Source of the DNA: Longirhabdus pacifica
GTDB lineage: Bacteria; Bacillota; Bacilli; Paenibacillales; DSM-105158
Direction: 5' to 3'
DNA: 62,958 bases
Assembly: GCF_004115085.1 (NCBI RefSeq)
Contig: NZ_QXJP01000023.1
Location: forward strand, 1-62,958
Of this stretch, positions 35,476-43,695 are shown in pieces (positions within the stretch are counted from its first letter, which is position 1; the number at the start of each line of letters is the position of its first letter). The notes below the pieces were generated by a model. That model saw only the letters and a list, made by a program, of their open reading frames with translations. It ran no database searches and was not told the DNA's origin. The position numbers and the translations under genes are program-made.

Positions 35476-37611
35476 ATGAAAGTACACTTGTATGCCGTCA
35501 TTCACAATCATCCACAGCATGAAACGTTACACTTATTGCATTGGCGCACTACATTAGATTTAAAAAGTGACTTGTCCTATTGGATAGCGATGAAAAAAGA
35601 GAAAGCGATGGTGTTATTGCAACAGCCGCTTGCCTTTGACATCGCCTATCTTATGCAGCAGCAATTAAACAAAAGCAGCAAAGCTTTTTCGTTAACGGAC
35701 AACAAGAACAACAGAGACAGCGCTCAGAAGATCATCCATACACACGTCGTAACAAACTTGCAACGTGCTGTACAATCTCTTCCAAAAGACCGTGGATGCA
35801 ACATCGCATTTTCTGCTGACTTGCTGCAATACTTCACACAACGAGATTGGATTGCCTTCATGCAAAAACAACAACATAGTAAAACTCCACTGATGCCAAC
35901 GCCATCGCAACAAGAGGCATGGAAAACAGTATGGTTTACACAGGTGTACACTTTCATGACGACACAGAACATATCCTCACAGTTTCTTACCGTTTTAGCG
36001 GAGTTTATGGAAGGTAGAAGGCTACTACTAACAGAGCTGCAGCAATATGCACAGCAGTACACCGAAGCCGCACAACGACAGTTGCAGACCCATTTGCAGT
36101 GGTTATTGCTAGAACAGAAACTAGCTTGGCAACCAGCGATCATGAGAAGTACAAAGCCACGGGCGTTATGGTCACCCCATTCATGGTTTAACAAAAGTGA
36201 CGTTCATTGTCTGCGCTGTGGATGTCATGCTGCATCGTTGCAAATGACACCATGTAGTGCATGCGACCTTGTATGTTATTACTGCCCAAACTGCATGACG
36301 ATGGGTAAATGCAGAACGTGCACTCCTTTATTTACAAGGGTTACAAGGGAGATAAGCAACCGTCTAACTCCACAAGTTGCAAAGAATGATTGGGACGACA
36401 TGACAATCAGTCATGCCAACACTAATCCCAACATCCATGCCAACATGACTGAGAAAATACATACAATCTCCCACAGTAACACCCATGCCAATAGTGGTGC
36501 CAACAGCACAGAACAAGACCAACCATCGCTAGCAAAATGGCATTTAAGTCCTGCGCAGAACGAAGCCGCTTTAACGGGCTTGCGTTTTTTAAAACAAGAT
36601 CGCAGCATATTTCATTCACTACCTAGAGAAGAAGACCGTCGTTGCTTCGCAATATGGGCAGTAACGGGAGCAGGAAAAACAGAAATCATTTTCCCACTCA
36701 TTGAACATGAACTAGCGAGGCATCATCATGTGCTGTTAACGACACCAAGAAGAGATGTCGTTTTAGAGCTGGAGCCAAGACTAAAAAAAGCATTCCCCCA
36801 TACCCCTATAACAGTACTGTATGGCGGCAGCCCTGATCGCTGGGAAAAAGCGCCGTTTACCATCGCAACGACACATCAAATGTTGCGCTTTGCCAATGCA
36901 TTTGACCTCGTCATTATTGATGAGATCGACGCGTTTCCTTTCCACAACAATCCAATGCTGCAGTATGCCGCCAGTCAAGTCATCAAAGAAGATGGGAGAT
37001 ACGTGTTCTTAACCGCAACCCCTCCTGTGCAAATACAGAAAAGCATTAAAAAAAAGCAAATGGACCATGTGAAAGTTCCGGTTCGTTACCATCGTCATCC
37101 TCTACCTGTTCCCATAATGAAACATGTGCAGGCAATCAAGAAGTGGAATGGTCTTCCTGTTTTATTGAAAAAAGCACTGCAATCATCATTGGAGCGAAAA
37201 GCACAAATTTTTATCTTTGTACCTGCTATCTCCTATGTCCCCCTCGTCGTGAAAAAACTAAGCAAAGCATTTCCACAGACCGCAATGGCAGGGACATCTT
37301 CCGTGGATGAGGACCGAGGTGATAAAGTGATGCAATTTCGACAGCAACACATCCAAATCATCGTCACAACCACGATACTAGAACGAGGAGTAACCATTCC
37401 TAATAGTGATGTATACGTGATCGATAGTGACAGTACTATGTTTGATGCTGCTGCCTTAGTACAGATGGCAGGACGCGCCGGGCGTTCCGCTGACTTTCCG
37501 AATGGGAAAGTGTACTTTTTTAGCAAAGAGAGGACGAAAGGACAAGTGGAAGCGATGAAACAAATTAAAGTCATGAATCATACAGCGAGGAAAAAGGGGT
37601 ACTTACGATGA
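35476..37611 (+). CDS. comFA: ComFA, ATP-dependent DNA-uptake helicase
   Basis: 711 aa from ATG 35476 (GGAGGGAG upstream), longer than B. subtilis ComFA because of a ~240-residue N-terminal region. Zinc-ribbon cysteines lie near 245-278 (CLRCGC, CSACD, CPNC, CRTC). A low-complexity His-Ala-Asn-rich linker spans ~313-345. The helicase core has VTGAGKTE (~396), the DEAD-type IDEIDAF (~482) and QMAGRAGRS (~664). ComFA drives import of single-stranded DNA through the ComEC channel. The next start overlaps its stop (ATGA). Confidence 0.93.
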   Translation: MKVHLYAVIHNHPQHETLHLLHWRTTLDLKSDLSYWIAMKKEKAMVLLQQPLAFDIAYLMQQQLNKSSKAFSLTDNKNNRDSAQKIIHTHVVTNLQRAVQSLPKDRGCNIAFSADLLQYFTQRDWIAFMQKQQHSKTPLMPTPSQQEAWKTVWFTQVYTFMTTQNISSQFLTVLAEFMEGRRLLLTELQQYAQQYTEAAQRQLQTHLQWLLLEQKLAWQPAIMRSTKPRALWSPHSWFNKSDVHCLRCGCHAASLQMTPCSACDLVCYYCPNCMTMGKCRTCTPLFTRVTREISNRLTPQVAKNDWDDMTISHANTNPNIHANMTEKIHTISHSNTHANSGANSTEQDQPSLAKWHLSPAQNEAALTGLRFLKQDRSIFHSLPREEDRRCFAIWAVTGAGKTEIIFPLIEHELARHHHVLLTTPRRDVVLELEPRLKKAFPHTPITVLYGGSPDRWEKAPFTIATTHQMLRFANAFDLVIIDEIDAFPFHNNPMLQYAASQVIKEDGRYVFLTATPPVQIQKSIKKKQMDHVKVPVRYHRHPLPVPIMKHVQAIKKWNGLPVLLKKALQSSLERKAQIFIFVPAISYVPLVVKKLSKAFPQTAMAGTSSVDEDRGDKVMQFRQQHIQIIVTTTILERGVTIPNSDVYVIDSDSTMFDAAALVQMAGRAGRSADFPNGKVYFFSKERTKGQVEAMKQIKVMNHTARKKGYLR

Positions 37612-38387
37612 TGCACGCTTTTCAGCACAGTGACGGTTATATCAAATGGTTGATGCAATCCATCAAAAATGTAGTACAAGGTAAACGAGAAGTTTGTCTC
37701 CTGTGCGGAGCTGCAAAAAGTAATCAGACGACGTTAAAGCTATGTGCCAAATGTGTACATGACATTCCGTGGATCAAACACCTGCAATGTATGCATTGCG
37801 GAAGAGCAGCGCATTGTCCTGATTGTAAACGTAATGAGATCAAATATATTCATGCTAATCGAAGCGCAGTTTCTTACACTCCTGTCATGAAGCAGTGGCT
37901 CGCATTGTACAAATTTCGCGGGCAAGAAATGCTGCTTCCCTTATTTGTCGACATGATGATCATCGGCATGGAAACCCATTACCACCCATTGTTAGCGCAG
38001 CGAAAGGCTAACATCATCGTCAGTTTTGTACCGACCAGTCGCGAAAGAAACATAGAGCGGGGATTTAATCAAGCACAACAGTTAGCAGAAGGCGTAGCCC
38101 TTTATTATGATTTAGATTGCATGCAGCTTGTAGACCGAATTCAACATACGGAAAAACAAAGCCGACAAAATAGAGAGCAGCGAAAAATAGCATTGCGAGA
38201 TGCTTTTCACTTTAACCCAGCATCTACCCACGTTGTATCCCAGTGGCGACAACGTCGAGTGCCTATGATAGTCTTACTGATAGATGATGTGTATACGACA
38301 GGAAGTACATTGAACGCCTGTGCAAAATGTATAGTACAAGCATTGCCAGATGCAGTAGTATACAGCCTGTGTTGGAGTAGAGCGTAA
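37608..38387 (+). CDS. comFC: ComFC, phosphoribosyltransferase-like competence protein
   Basis: 259 aa. N-terminal zinc-binding cysteines (CLLCG, CAKC, CMHCG, CPDCK) precede the type I PRTase domain; VLLIDDVYTTGSTLNAC is the PRPP loop, and SRERNIERGFNQAQQLA and KQSRQNREQR are ComF family motifs. It works with ComFA and DprA/recombination proteins during transformation. Overlap with comFA means translational coupling; yvyF follows after about 200 bases. Confidence 0.93.
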   Translation: MMHAFQHSDGYIKWLMQSIKNVVQGKREVCLLCGAAKSNQTTLKLCAKCVHDIPWIKHLQCMHCGRAAHCPDCKRNEIKYIHANRSAVSYTPVMKQWLALYKFRGQEMLLPLFVDMMIIGMETHYHPLLAQRKANIIVSFVPTSRERNIERGFNQAQQLAEGVALYYDLDCMQLVDRIQHTEKQSRQNREQRKIALRDAFHFNPASTHVVSQWRQRRVPMIVLLIDDVYTTGSTLNACAKCIVQALPDAVVYSLCWSRA

Positions 38388-38590
38388 GGCGAAAGCAAAA
38401 ATCAGCAAGCATACAGCATAAAGTAAATAAACGTCATAAGCCGATAACAAAAGTATGTGAGATGCAGACAGGCTTTTCGTTACAAGGAACGACAAACAAA
38501 TACAAAATATGCCAAAGAATATATACATCTCTTCAAGAATGAGGTACACTATATTTGTTAAAATGGATCGGGTTAAAGGAGGGAATTCAC

Positions 38591-39016
38591 ATGCAGCTAG
38601 CGAATTGCCCGAGGTGTGGCAAGTTATTTGGCAAGGGAGTTCGAAGTATATGCAGTCAATGTGTGAGTAAAATAGAAAAACAATACGACCTTTGTTGGGA
38701 ATATTTAAACGAACATCCTAATGCAACAATCGTAGAGTTAAGTAGTGAAACGAAAGTAACTATCTCGCAGATTGAACAGTTTATTACAGAAGGGCGACTG
38801 TCTATTCGAGATAATCCCAACATGGGTTATCCTTGTGATATGTGCGGTGGTATTATACGTGGGGGAAAAGTGTGTAAAGATTGCTCAGATCGGTTGAAAA
38901 CGGAAGTGAAGAACTTATTTCGAGGTGTTCCAGGATCAGAAAACCAGCATACCGATAAAAATGGGAAGTATAATATTGGAGATCGACTCGTACGCCGAGG
39001 GTATCGAAAAGATTAA
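38591..39016 (+). CDS. yvyF: Flagellar operon protein YvyF
   Basis: 141 aa from ATG 38591, with AAAGGAGGG seven bases upstream; an in-frame ATG at 38555 has no such site. Two CxxC pairs at each end (CPRCGKLF, CSQC; CDMCGG, CKDCSD) flank a helical region with a DNA-binding-like helix (ETKVTISQIEQFI). Family TIGR03826 occurs between comFC and flgM across Bacillales; molecular role unclear. Confidence 0.92.
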   Translation: MQLANCPRCGKLFGKGVRSICSQCVSKIEKQYDLCWEYLNEHPNATIVELSSETKVTISQIEQFITEGRLSIRDNPNMGYPCDMCGGIIRGGKVCKDCSDRLKTEVKNLFRGVPGSENQHTDKNGKYNIGDRLVRRGYRKD

Positions 39017-39026
39017 TGCCACAATA

Positions 39027-39083
39027 TAAACTTTATAATAAACGTTGCCGATAATAACACAGACGATATATTATCGGTTTTTT
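39027..39083 (+). promoter_or_regulatory. yvyF terminator with a sigma-D-like flgM promoter nested in it
   Basis: CCGATAAT (39048-39055) and ATTATCGG (39070-39077) form a terminator stem followed by TTTTTT. The 5' arm also supplies GCCGATAA (39047-39054), a sigma-D -10 box, with TAAA (39027-39030) 16 bases upstream. A transcript starting about 7 bases downstream would lack the 5' arm and escape the terminator. Confidence 0.55.
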
Positions 39084-39208
39084 GTTATTCCAGAAGTGAT
39101 ACAACCAAATATATATACAACTTTTTCAATTTTTCGTATTCTAAAGCATATCATGTCGCTAGAATAGGAGACAACGAGGTAAGATGAGGGTTAAAGAGGT
39201 GAAAAACC

Positions 39209-39499
39209 ATGAAAATAAATGATACAAATCGAGTAAGTGCATTAAATCATTATCGAAAACAATCACATGACTATCAGGCACAAACAGATAAACTTGGTAA
39301 AAAGAAAGATCAACTGCAAATATCATCCCAAGCAAAAGAAATGCTAGAAATTCAGGCAAGCGAAAAAATAAACAGCATAGAGAAACAAGAGAGATTGGAG
39401 CAGTTGAAAGAAGAAGTAAATAGCGGCACATATCGTGTTGCCGATGAAAAATTAGTGGACAAACTGCTTCCATACTTCCGACAAATTGACGAAGAATAG
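39209..39499 (+). CDS. flgM: Anti-sigma-D factor FlgM
   Basis: 96 aa. Begins MKINDTNRV, with DQLQISSQAKEML and the C-terminal sigma-binding helices VNSGTYRVADEKLVDKLL. FlgM holds sigma-D inactive until hook completion and is then exported. AAGAGGTG precedes ATG 39209. It heads the flgM-flgN-flgK-flgL-yviE operon. Confidence 0.93.
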   Translation: MKINDTNRVSALNHYRKQSHDYQAQTDKLGKKKDQLQISSQAKEMLEIQASEKINSIEKQERLEQLKEEVNSGTYRVADEKLVDKLLPYFRQIDEE

Positions 39500-39509
39500 G
39501 GGTATACCA

Positions 39510-40004
39510 TTGAAGGACATTATTGTATGTATACAACAACTGCTCAAGGCACATGAACAGCTACTACAATTGGCAAAGCAAAAGAAAGATATTATTGTAG
39601 CCAATGACATCACATCACTGTCAGAGATCACCAGCAAAGAGGCGAAATATATAGCTGTCATTGAAACATTGGAAGTTCGTCGCCAAAACCTCGTTAATGC
39701 ATACTTTCAATCTTTGTCATTGTCAGGTGATAAGCAAATAGATCCGACATTAACGAATCTTATCGCTCTAACGAAAGAAGAACCCGATCAACAACAACTT
39801 ACAGATTTACAGCAGCAACTACTACCAGTCATGGAACAATTAGTAGCATGTCAAACATTAAACGATAAATTGATTGCTGATGCATTGCAATTTCTCGACT
39901 ATTCCGTAGACTTATTATTCGGTGAACCAGAAGATGATATGCTCTACCAACATCCAGAAAAAACGAGAGATCATCGCAAAGGCATGTTCGAAACGAAAGC
40001 TTAA
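39510..40004 (+). CDS. flgN: FlgN, export chaperone for FlgK and FlgL
   Basis: 164 aa from TTG 39510, which has AGGGG seven bases upstream and starts after the flgM stop; the frame could extend to TTG 39486 inside flgM. Entirely helical, Gln/Leu-rich, with the coiled-coil pattern of the FlgN family (LLKAHEQLLQLAKQKKDII). It escorts hook-filament junction proteins, encoded next, to the export gate. Confidence 0.88.
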   Translation: MKDIIVCIQQLLKAHEQLLQLAKQKKDIIVANDITSLSEITSKEAKYIAVIETLEVRRQNLVNAYFQSLSLSGDKQIDPTLTNLIALTKEEPDQQQLTDLQQQLLPVMEQLVACQTLNDKLIADALQFLDYSVDLLFGEPEDDMLYQHPEKTRDHRKGMFETKA

Positions 40005-40016
40005 GGAGGGATTTAC

Positions 40017-41576
40017 ATGAGATCCACATTTCATACACTTACAACCGCAAGAAGAGCATTATTTACACAAAATACAGCCATCGCTACCTTATCTCACAAT
40101 ATAGCGAATGCAGACACAGAAGGATTTACAAGACAACGCGTGAATATGAAAGCAACAACGCCAATTGAAGCATTTGGGTTGATGCGTAGTACAAGCCCAG
40201 GTCAGCTGGGAACAGGGGTAGAAGTAAGTTCCATCTCACGTTTAAGAGAAGGGTTTTTAGACTCTCAATTTCGCAATGAAAGTAAGGAACTCGGTAGCTG
40301 GAGTGTACAGATGGATACGCTTGGTAAGCTGGAGACGGTTGTCAATGAGCCTTCTGATAGCGGTATACGTGAAGTCATGGATGAATTTTGGAAAGCATGG
40401 TCTGTCTTAAGCTCCGATATTAGTACTAAATCAGAAGAATTAGCAGCGCGTACCGTGTTAAAAGAAAAAACGATAGCATTAACAAGTGCCTTTAATTTAA
40501 TGAGCAGACAGCTTACGGAACTATCTACTGATTTGACCAGCAACATTGGAGTCAAAGCAACACAAGTAGATACACTCAGTTCCTCTATTGCGACGCTAAA
40601 TGATGAAATACAGCGACTAGAATTGTTGGGCGATAACGCCAACGATCTTAGAGACCAGCGCGATCTATTAACGGATGAATTATCTGAAATCGTGAATATT
40701 ACGGTGACGGAAAATGATCAAGGTTATACGATACAAATGGGCGGAATAACGTTGACTGATGGAGAAAATAGTATACCAGTCGATGCAGCCTTCTTGGAAA
40801 GTGCAGTCACCTCTGGAGACTTGATCTCTGGTGAAGTCAAAGGCATGATCGAATCCAGAGATCGCTATGTAAGTGATATGCAAGTGCAATTGGATAAAAT
40901 GGTAGATACACTCGTTAACGGGGAAGTGGAAGTGACGATACCAAAAGGTTCCGTACTACCACCTGGTTCTATATTTGATGGCATTGATTATAGTGGTACA
41001 TTGAATAGTGACATTACCGTGACCGTAAAAGGAATTAACGGATTGCATAGATTAGGATATCATTTCAACTCTCCTTACGTTGGTGGCGATTTTTTCACGA
41101 CAAAAGATGGTTCTGCTAACTTTACAGCCGCTAACATTGAACTCAATCCGGACATCGTGGAAAACGCAAACCTTATTGCAACGTCGATGCGAATTGAAAC
41201 AGTAAACGGAAATGTAGAAGTCATCAAAGGAAATAATACATTGGCATTGCTCATGTCTGAACTAAAGGCAGGGAAGTTTGCCGTTAACGATCAGACCACA
41301 GGCGTAAACGAAGCAACAATAGATGATTATTTTGCTTCTATTGTAGGGGAACTCGCTGTGGAGTCAGAAGAAGCGCAAAGACAAACAAGCAATTATGTCA
41401 TTATCGTGGAACAGGTGGAAATGCGTCGCCAAGCAATTAGTGGGGTTTCCATCAATGAAGAAATGACAAATATGATTCAATTTCAACAAGCTTACAATGC
41501 AGCTGCTCGTACGGTCACTGCGTTCGATGAAATGTTGGATAAAGTCATTAATGGCATGGGTGTTGTAGGTAGGTAA
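40017..41576 (+). CDS. flgK: Flagellar hook-associated protein 1
   Basis: 519 aa. TARRALFTQNTAIATLSHNIANADTEGFTRQ (in parts) is the rod/hook N-terminal signature, and the C-terminus EMTNMIQFQQAYNAAARTVTAFDEMLDKVI is the matching FlgK coiled-coil. It forms the junction between hook and filament. AAGGAGGG precedes ATG 40017. Confidence 0.96.
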   Translation: MRSTFHTLTTARRALFTQNTAIATLSHNIANADTEGFTRQRVNMKATTPIEAFGLMRSTSPGQLGTGVEVSSISRLREGFLDSQFRNESKELGSWSVQMDTLGKLETVVNEPSDSGIREVMDEFWKAWSVLSSDISTKSEELAARTVLKEKTIALTSAFNLMSRQLTELSTDLTSNIGVKATQVDTLSSSIATLNDEIQRLELLGDNANDLRDQRDLLTDELSEIVNITVTENDQGYTIQMGGITLTDGENSIPVDAAFLESAVTSGDLISGEVKGMIESRDRYVSDMQVQLDKMVDTLVNGEVEVTIPKGSVLPPGSIFDGIDYSGTLNSDITVTVKGINGLHRLGYHFNSPYVGGDFFTTKDGSANFTAANIELNPDIVENANLIATSMRIETVNGNVEVIKGNNTLALLMSELKAGKFAVNDQTTGVNEATIDDYFASIVGELAVESEEAQRQTSNYVIIVEQVEMRRQAISGVSINEEMTNMIQFQQAYNAAARTVTAFDEMLDKVINGMGVVGR

Positions 41577-41610
41577 TGATCTATGTTAACAAGAAATGGA
41601 GGGATTTAAT

Positions 41611-42507
41611 ATGGCAGGTAGAATAACAGGCGGTATGATGAGATCACAGCTGTTATACAACTTGAACAATAATTTAGGTAAATTAAGTAAATTCCAACTT
41701 CAAATGGAAACGGGTAAAGTAATCAATAAGCCCTCAGACGATCCCGTAGGCATCACATACAGCTTACGATATCGCAGCGATTTCTCCGCTAATATACAGT
41801 TTCGATCTACTGTAGACAGCGGATTGTCACAACTGGACTATGCGGATGACGTACTAGATCAAATAGGTAAAGAATGGAAGACAGTTCGTACGTTAGCGGT
41901 AAAAGCAGCGAACAGTACGAATGATGAAACAGCAATGGATGCCATCAAAACGGAATTAGAAGAGTTGTATGATGAATTAGTATCCCTTGCCAATAACCAA
42001 TTTCAAGGTAGATATATTTTTAATGGACAGAAAACGGATATTAAACCTTATGATCCTGCCACAGCAGAAACGGCAGCTACGGATAACGGCGAAATTTTGT
42101 TTGAAATGAGCGAAGACTTAAAAATACAAATTAATATTACAGGTAATGAAGTATTTGGAAGTCCAGGAGATGCCGATAATTTATTTAAAGTGATGAAAGA
42201 CTTAATCAATGATATAGACAACAACGATCATCAAGCAGTCAGCGATGCATTAGATATTATTGATTCTCGCAATTCGAAATTGTTAGATGCACGAGCAGCC
42301 ATTGGTGGAAGAACGAACAGGGTAGAGCTAGTGCAAGACCGTTTGGAAGATTTGAGTGTGAACTTAGAAGATATGCAGTCCAATGTGGAAGATGCAGATA
42401 TAACAGAACTGATCACGAGATATACGATGACGGAGAGCGTTTATCGTGCTTCTCTAGCGGTAGGCTCACGCTCTATGACTCCAACATTAGTAGATTTCTT
42501 AAATTAA
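41611..42507 (+). CDS. flgL: Flagellar hook-associated protein 3
   Basis: 298 aa from ATG 41611 (GGAGGG upstream; ATG 41596 overlaps that site). RITGGMMRSQLLYNLNNNLGKLSKFQLQM in stretches and NKPSDDPVGI are the flagellin-like N-terminus; the C-terminal MTESVYRASLAVGSR region mirrors it. It caps the hook-filament junction with FlgK. Confidence 0.95.
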   Translation: MAGRITGGMMRSQLLYNLNNNLGKLSKFQLQMETGKVINKPSDDPVGITYSLRYRSDFSANIQFRSTVDSGLSQLDYADDVLDQIGKEWKTVRTLAVKAANSTNDETAMDAIKTELEELYDELVSLANNQFQGRYIFNGQKTDIKPYDPATAETAATDNGEILFEMSEDLKIQINITGNEVFGSPGDADNLFKVMKDLINDIDNNDHQAVSDALDIIDSRNSKLLDARAAIGGRTNRVELVQDRLEDLSVNLEDMQSNVEDADITELITRYTMTESVYRASLAVGSRSMTPTLVDFLN

Positions 42508-42522
42508 TAGGAGGTTGCGGTT

Positions 42523-43107
42523 ATGACAGCCATTACCTCTTCTAGTATGCCGATGTTGCGAATTGAACAAACTTTTGCGCAAATTGGTGTGAAACAGCCA
42601 AAGGGAGATCAGAAATTAAGCCAACCGATGGCAACGTTTGAACTGTCTCAACCTAAAGCAGAACAAAGTATCCAGCAAGAACTTGGAACATTACAAATCG
42701 ATCAGAGCCGCGCTTGGGATGCTTTAGCTCAAGGTGGTGTGCTGAAGTCCATGCATCGTATTTTCAATCAATCTTCACAGATCGCATTAGAAGGTATTGC
42801 ACAAGCCGTTCATGAAGGCGATATATTAATGTCGATTGAAAACGCTAGTAATGGAGTGGTGGAAGTGGTTAAACAAGCCCAATTCCGCCATCATGCTTTA
42901 CATATTGCAGGACCTGCTTCAATCGATAATGTAGATATCCAATATACCCCGCAAAAACCGATGATCGACGCTGTCGTTTCTGATGTTCAGCTTTACACCC
43001 GTCCTAATAAAGTCATCCATGACTATACACCACAAAAGGTGAACATTTATATGAAGCAACAAGCAAGTATCAACATTATTCCACCAGAAATAGACTTGCA
43101 AATCTAA
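42523..43107 (+). CDS. yviE: YviE-like protein (DUF6470)
   Basis: 194 aa. Starts with LRIEQTFAQIGV and contains repeated LSQP/IQQE motifs, as DUF6470 proteins do; located directly after flgL as in B. subtilis. Function unknown, presumed flagellar. In B. subtilis fliW and csrA follow; here the operon ends with a terminator. Confidence 0.85.
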   Translation: MTAITSSSMPMLRIEQTFAQIGVKQPKGDQKLSQPMATFELSQPKAEQSIQQELGTLQIDQSRAWDALAQGGVLKSMHRIFNQSSQIALEGIAQAVHEGDILMSIENASNGVVEVVKQAQFRHHALHIAGPASIDNVDIQYTPQKPMIDAVVSDVQLYTRPNKVIHDYTPQKVNIYMKQQASINIIPPEIDLQI

Positions 43108-43136
43108 CCCTCCAGTGTGCATGGGGGGTTAGTTTT
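43104..43136 (+). terminator. Intrinsic terminator of the flgM operon
   Basis: CTAACCCTCC (43104-43113) pairs with GGGGGGTTAG (43123-43132, one G-U), then TTTT. It overlaps the yviE stop. Confidence 0.82.
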
Positions 43137-43224
43137 ATCTATCTTGTTCTCATCATCTCAGTCACGGCTATCAGAAACTTAAAATGGTAAAATCTTAGCA
43201 CCTTGCATCGTGAATAACGTAAGC

Positions 43225-43252
43225 TAATTATTTTTTTTAGGATTGCCGATAT
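43225..43252 (+). promoter_or_regulatory. Sigma-D promoter for flaG-fliD-fliS-fliT
   Basis: GCCGATAT at 43245-43252 is the exact sigma-D -10 box; TAAT at 43225-43228, 16 bases upstream, is close to the TAAA -35. The spacing equals that before flgM. Confidence 0.7.
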
Positions 43253-43293
43253 AGTGAGTAGGTTAACCAAAAGGATCGGAGGAGGCACACAGG

Positions 43294-43680
43294 ATGAATG
43301 AAATCAACAACGTGAGGGCAGGTAGCAATGTGAAGCAACAAATAGAGCAAACGGCAAAAGTAAATTCAACGACATCTCCGGGCCCTCCATTACATCGGTT
43401 TTTACGAAGTGCAGCAACGCTTGAACATGCAGAATTACTTGGAGAAGAAATAACGATAAGTGAAAAACAGCTCGTACAAGCTATTGAAAAAGCAATCAAA
43501 GAATTATCAAAATCTACATCATTGGAATTTAGCGTGCATGAAGGAACCCAGAGAATCATGGTAAAGGTGTTAGATCAGCAGAACGGGGAAATGATTCGAG
43601 AAATTCCACCGGAGAAAAATTTAGACTTCTTACAAAAGTTGTGGGAAATGGCCGGGATTTTTGTTGACGAAAAAGGATAG
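43294..43680 (+). CDS. flaG: FlaG-family flagellar protein
   Basis: 128 aa. The C-terminal half, LEFSVHEGTQRIMVKVLDQQNGEMIREIPPEKNLDF in stretches, is the conserved FlaG domain; the N-terminus is variable. FlaG influences filament length. GGAGGAGG precedes ATG 43294; fliD follows after 15 bases. Confidence 0.92.
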   Translation: MNEINNVRAGSNVKQQIEQTAKVNSTTSPGPPLHRFLRSAATLEHAELLGEEITISEKQLVQAIEKAIKELSKSTSLEFSVHEGTQRIMVKVLDQQNGEMIREIPPEKNLDFLQKLWEMAGIFVDEKG

Positions 43681-43695
43681 AAGGGATGATAGAAC

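Noticed and set aside
39027..39054. sigma-D promoter as the only meaning of GCCGATAA
   Set aside because: The same bases are clearly the 5' arm of a terminator; both readings are kept, neither alone.
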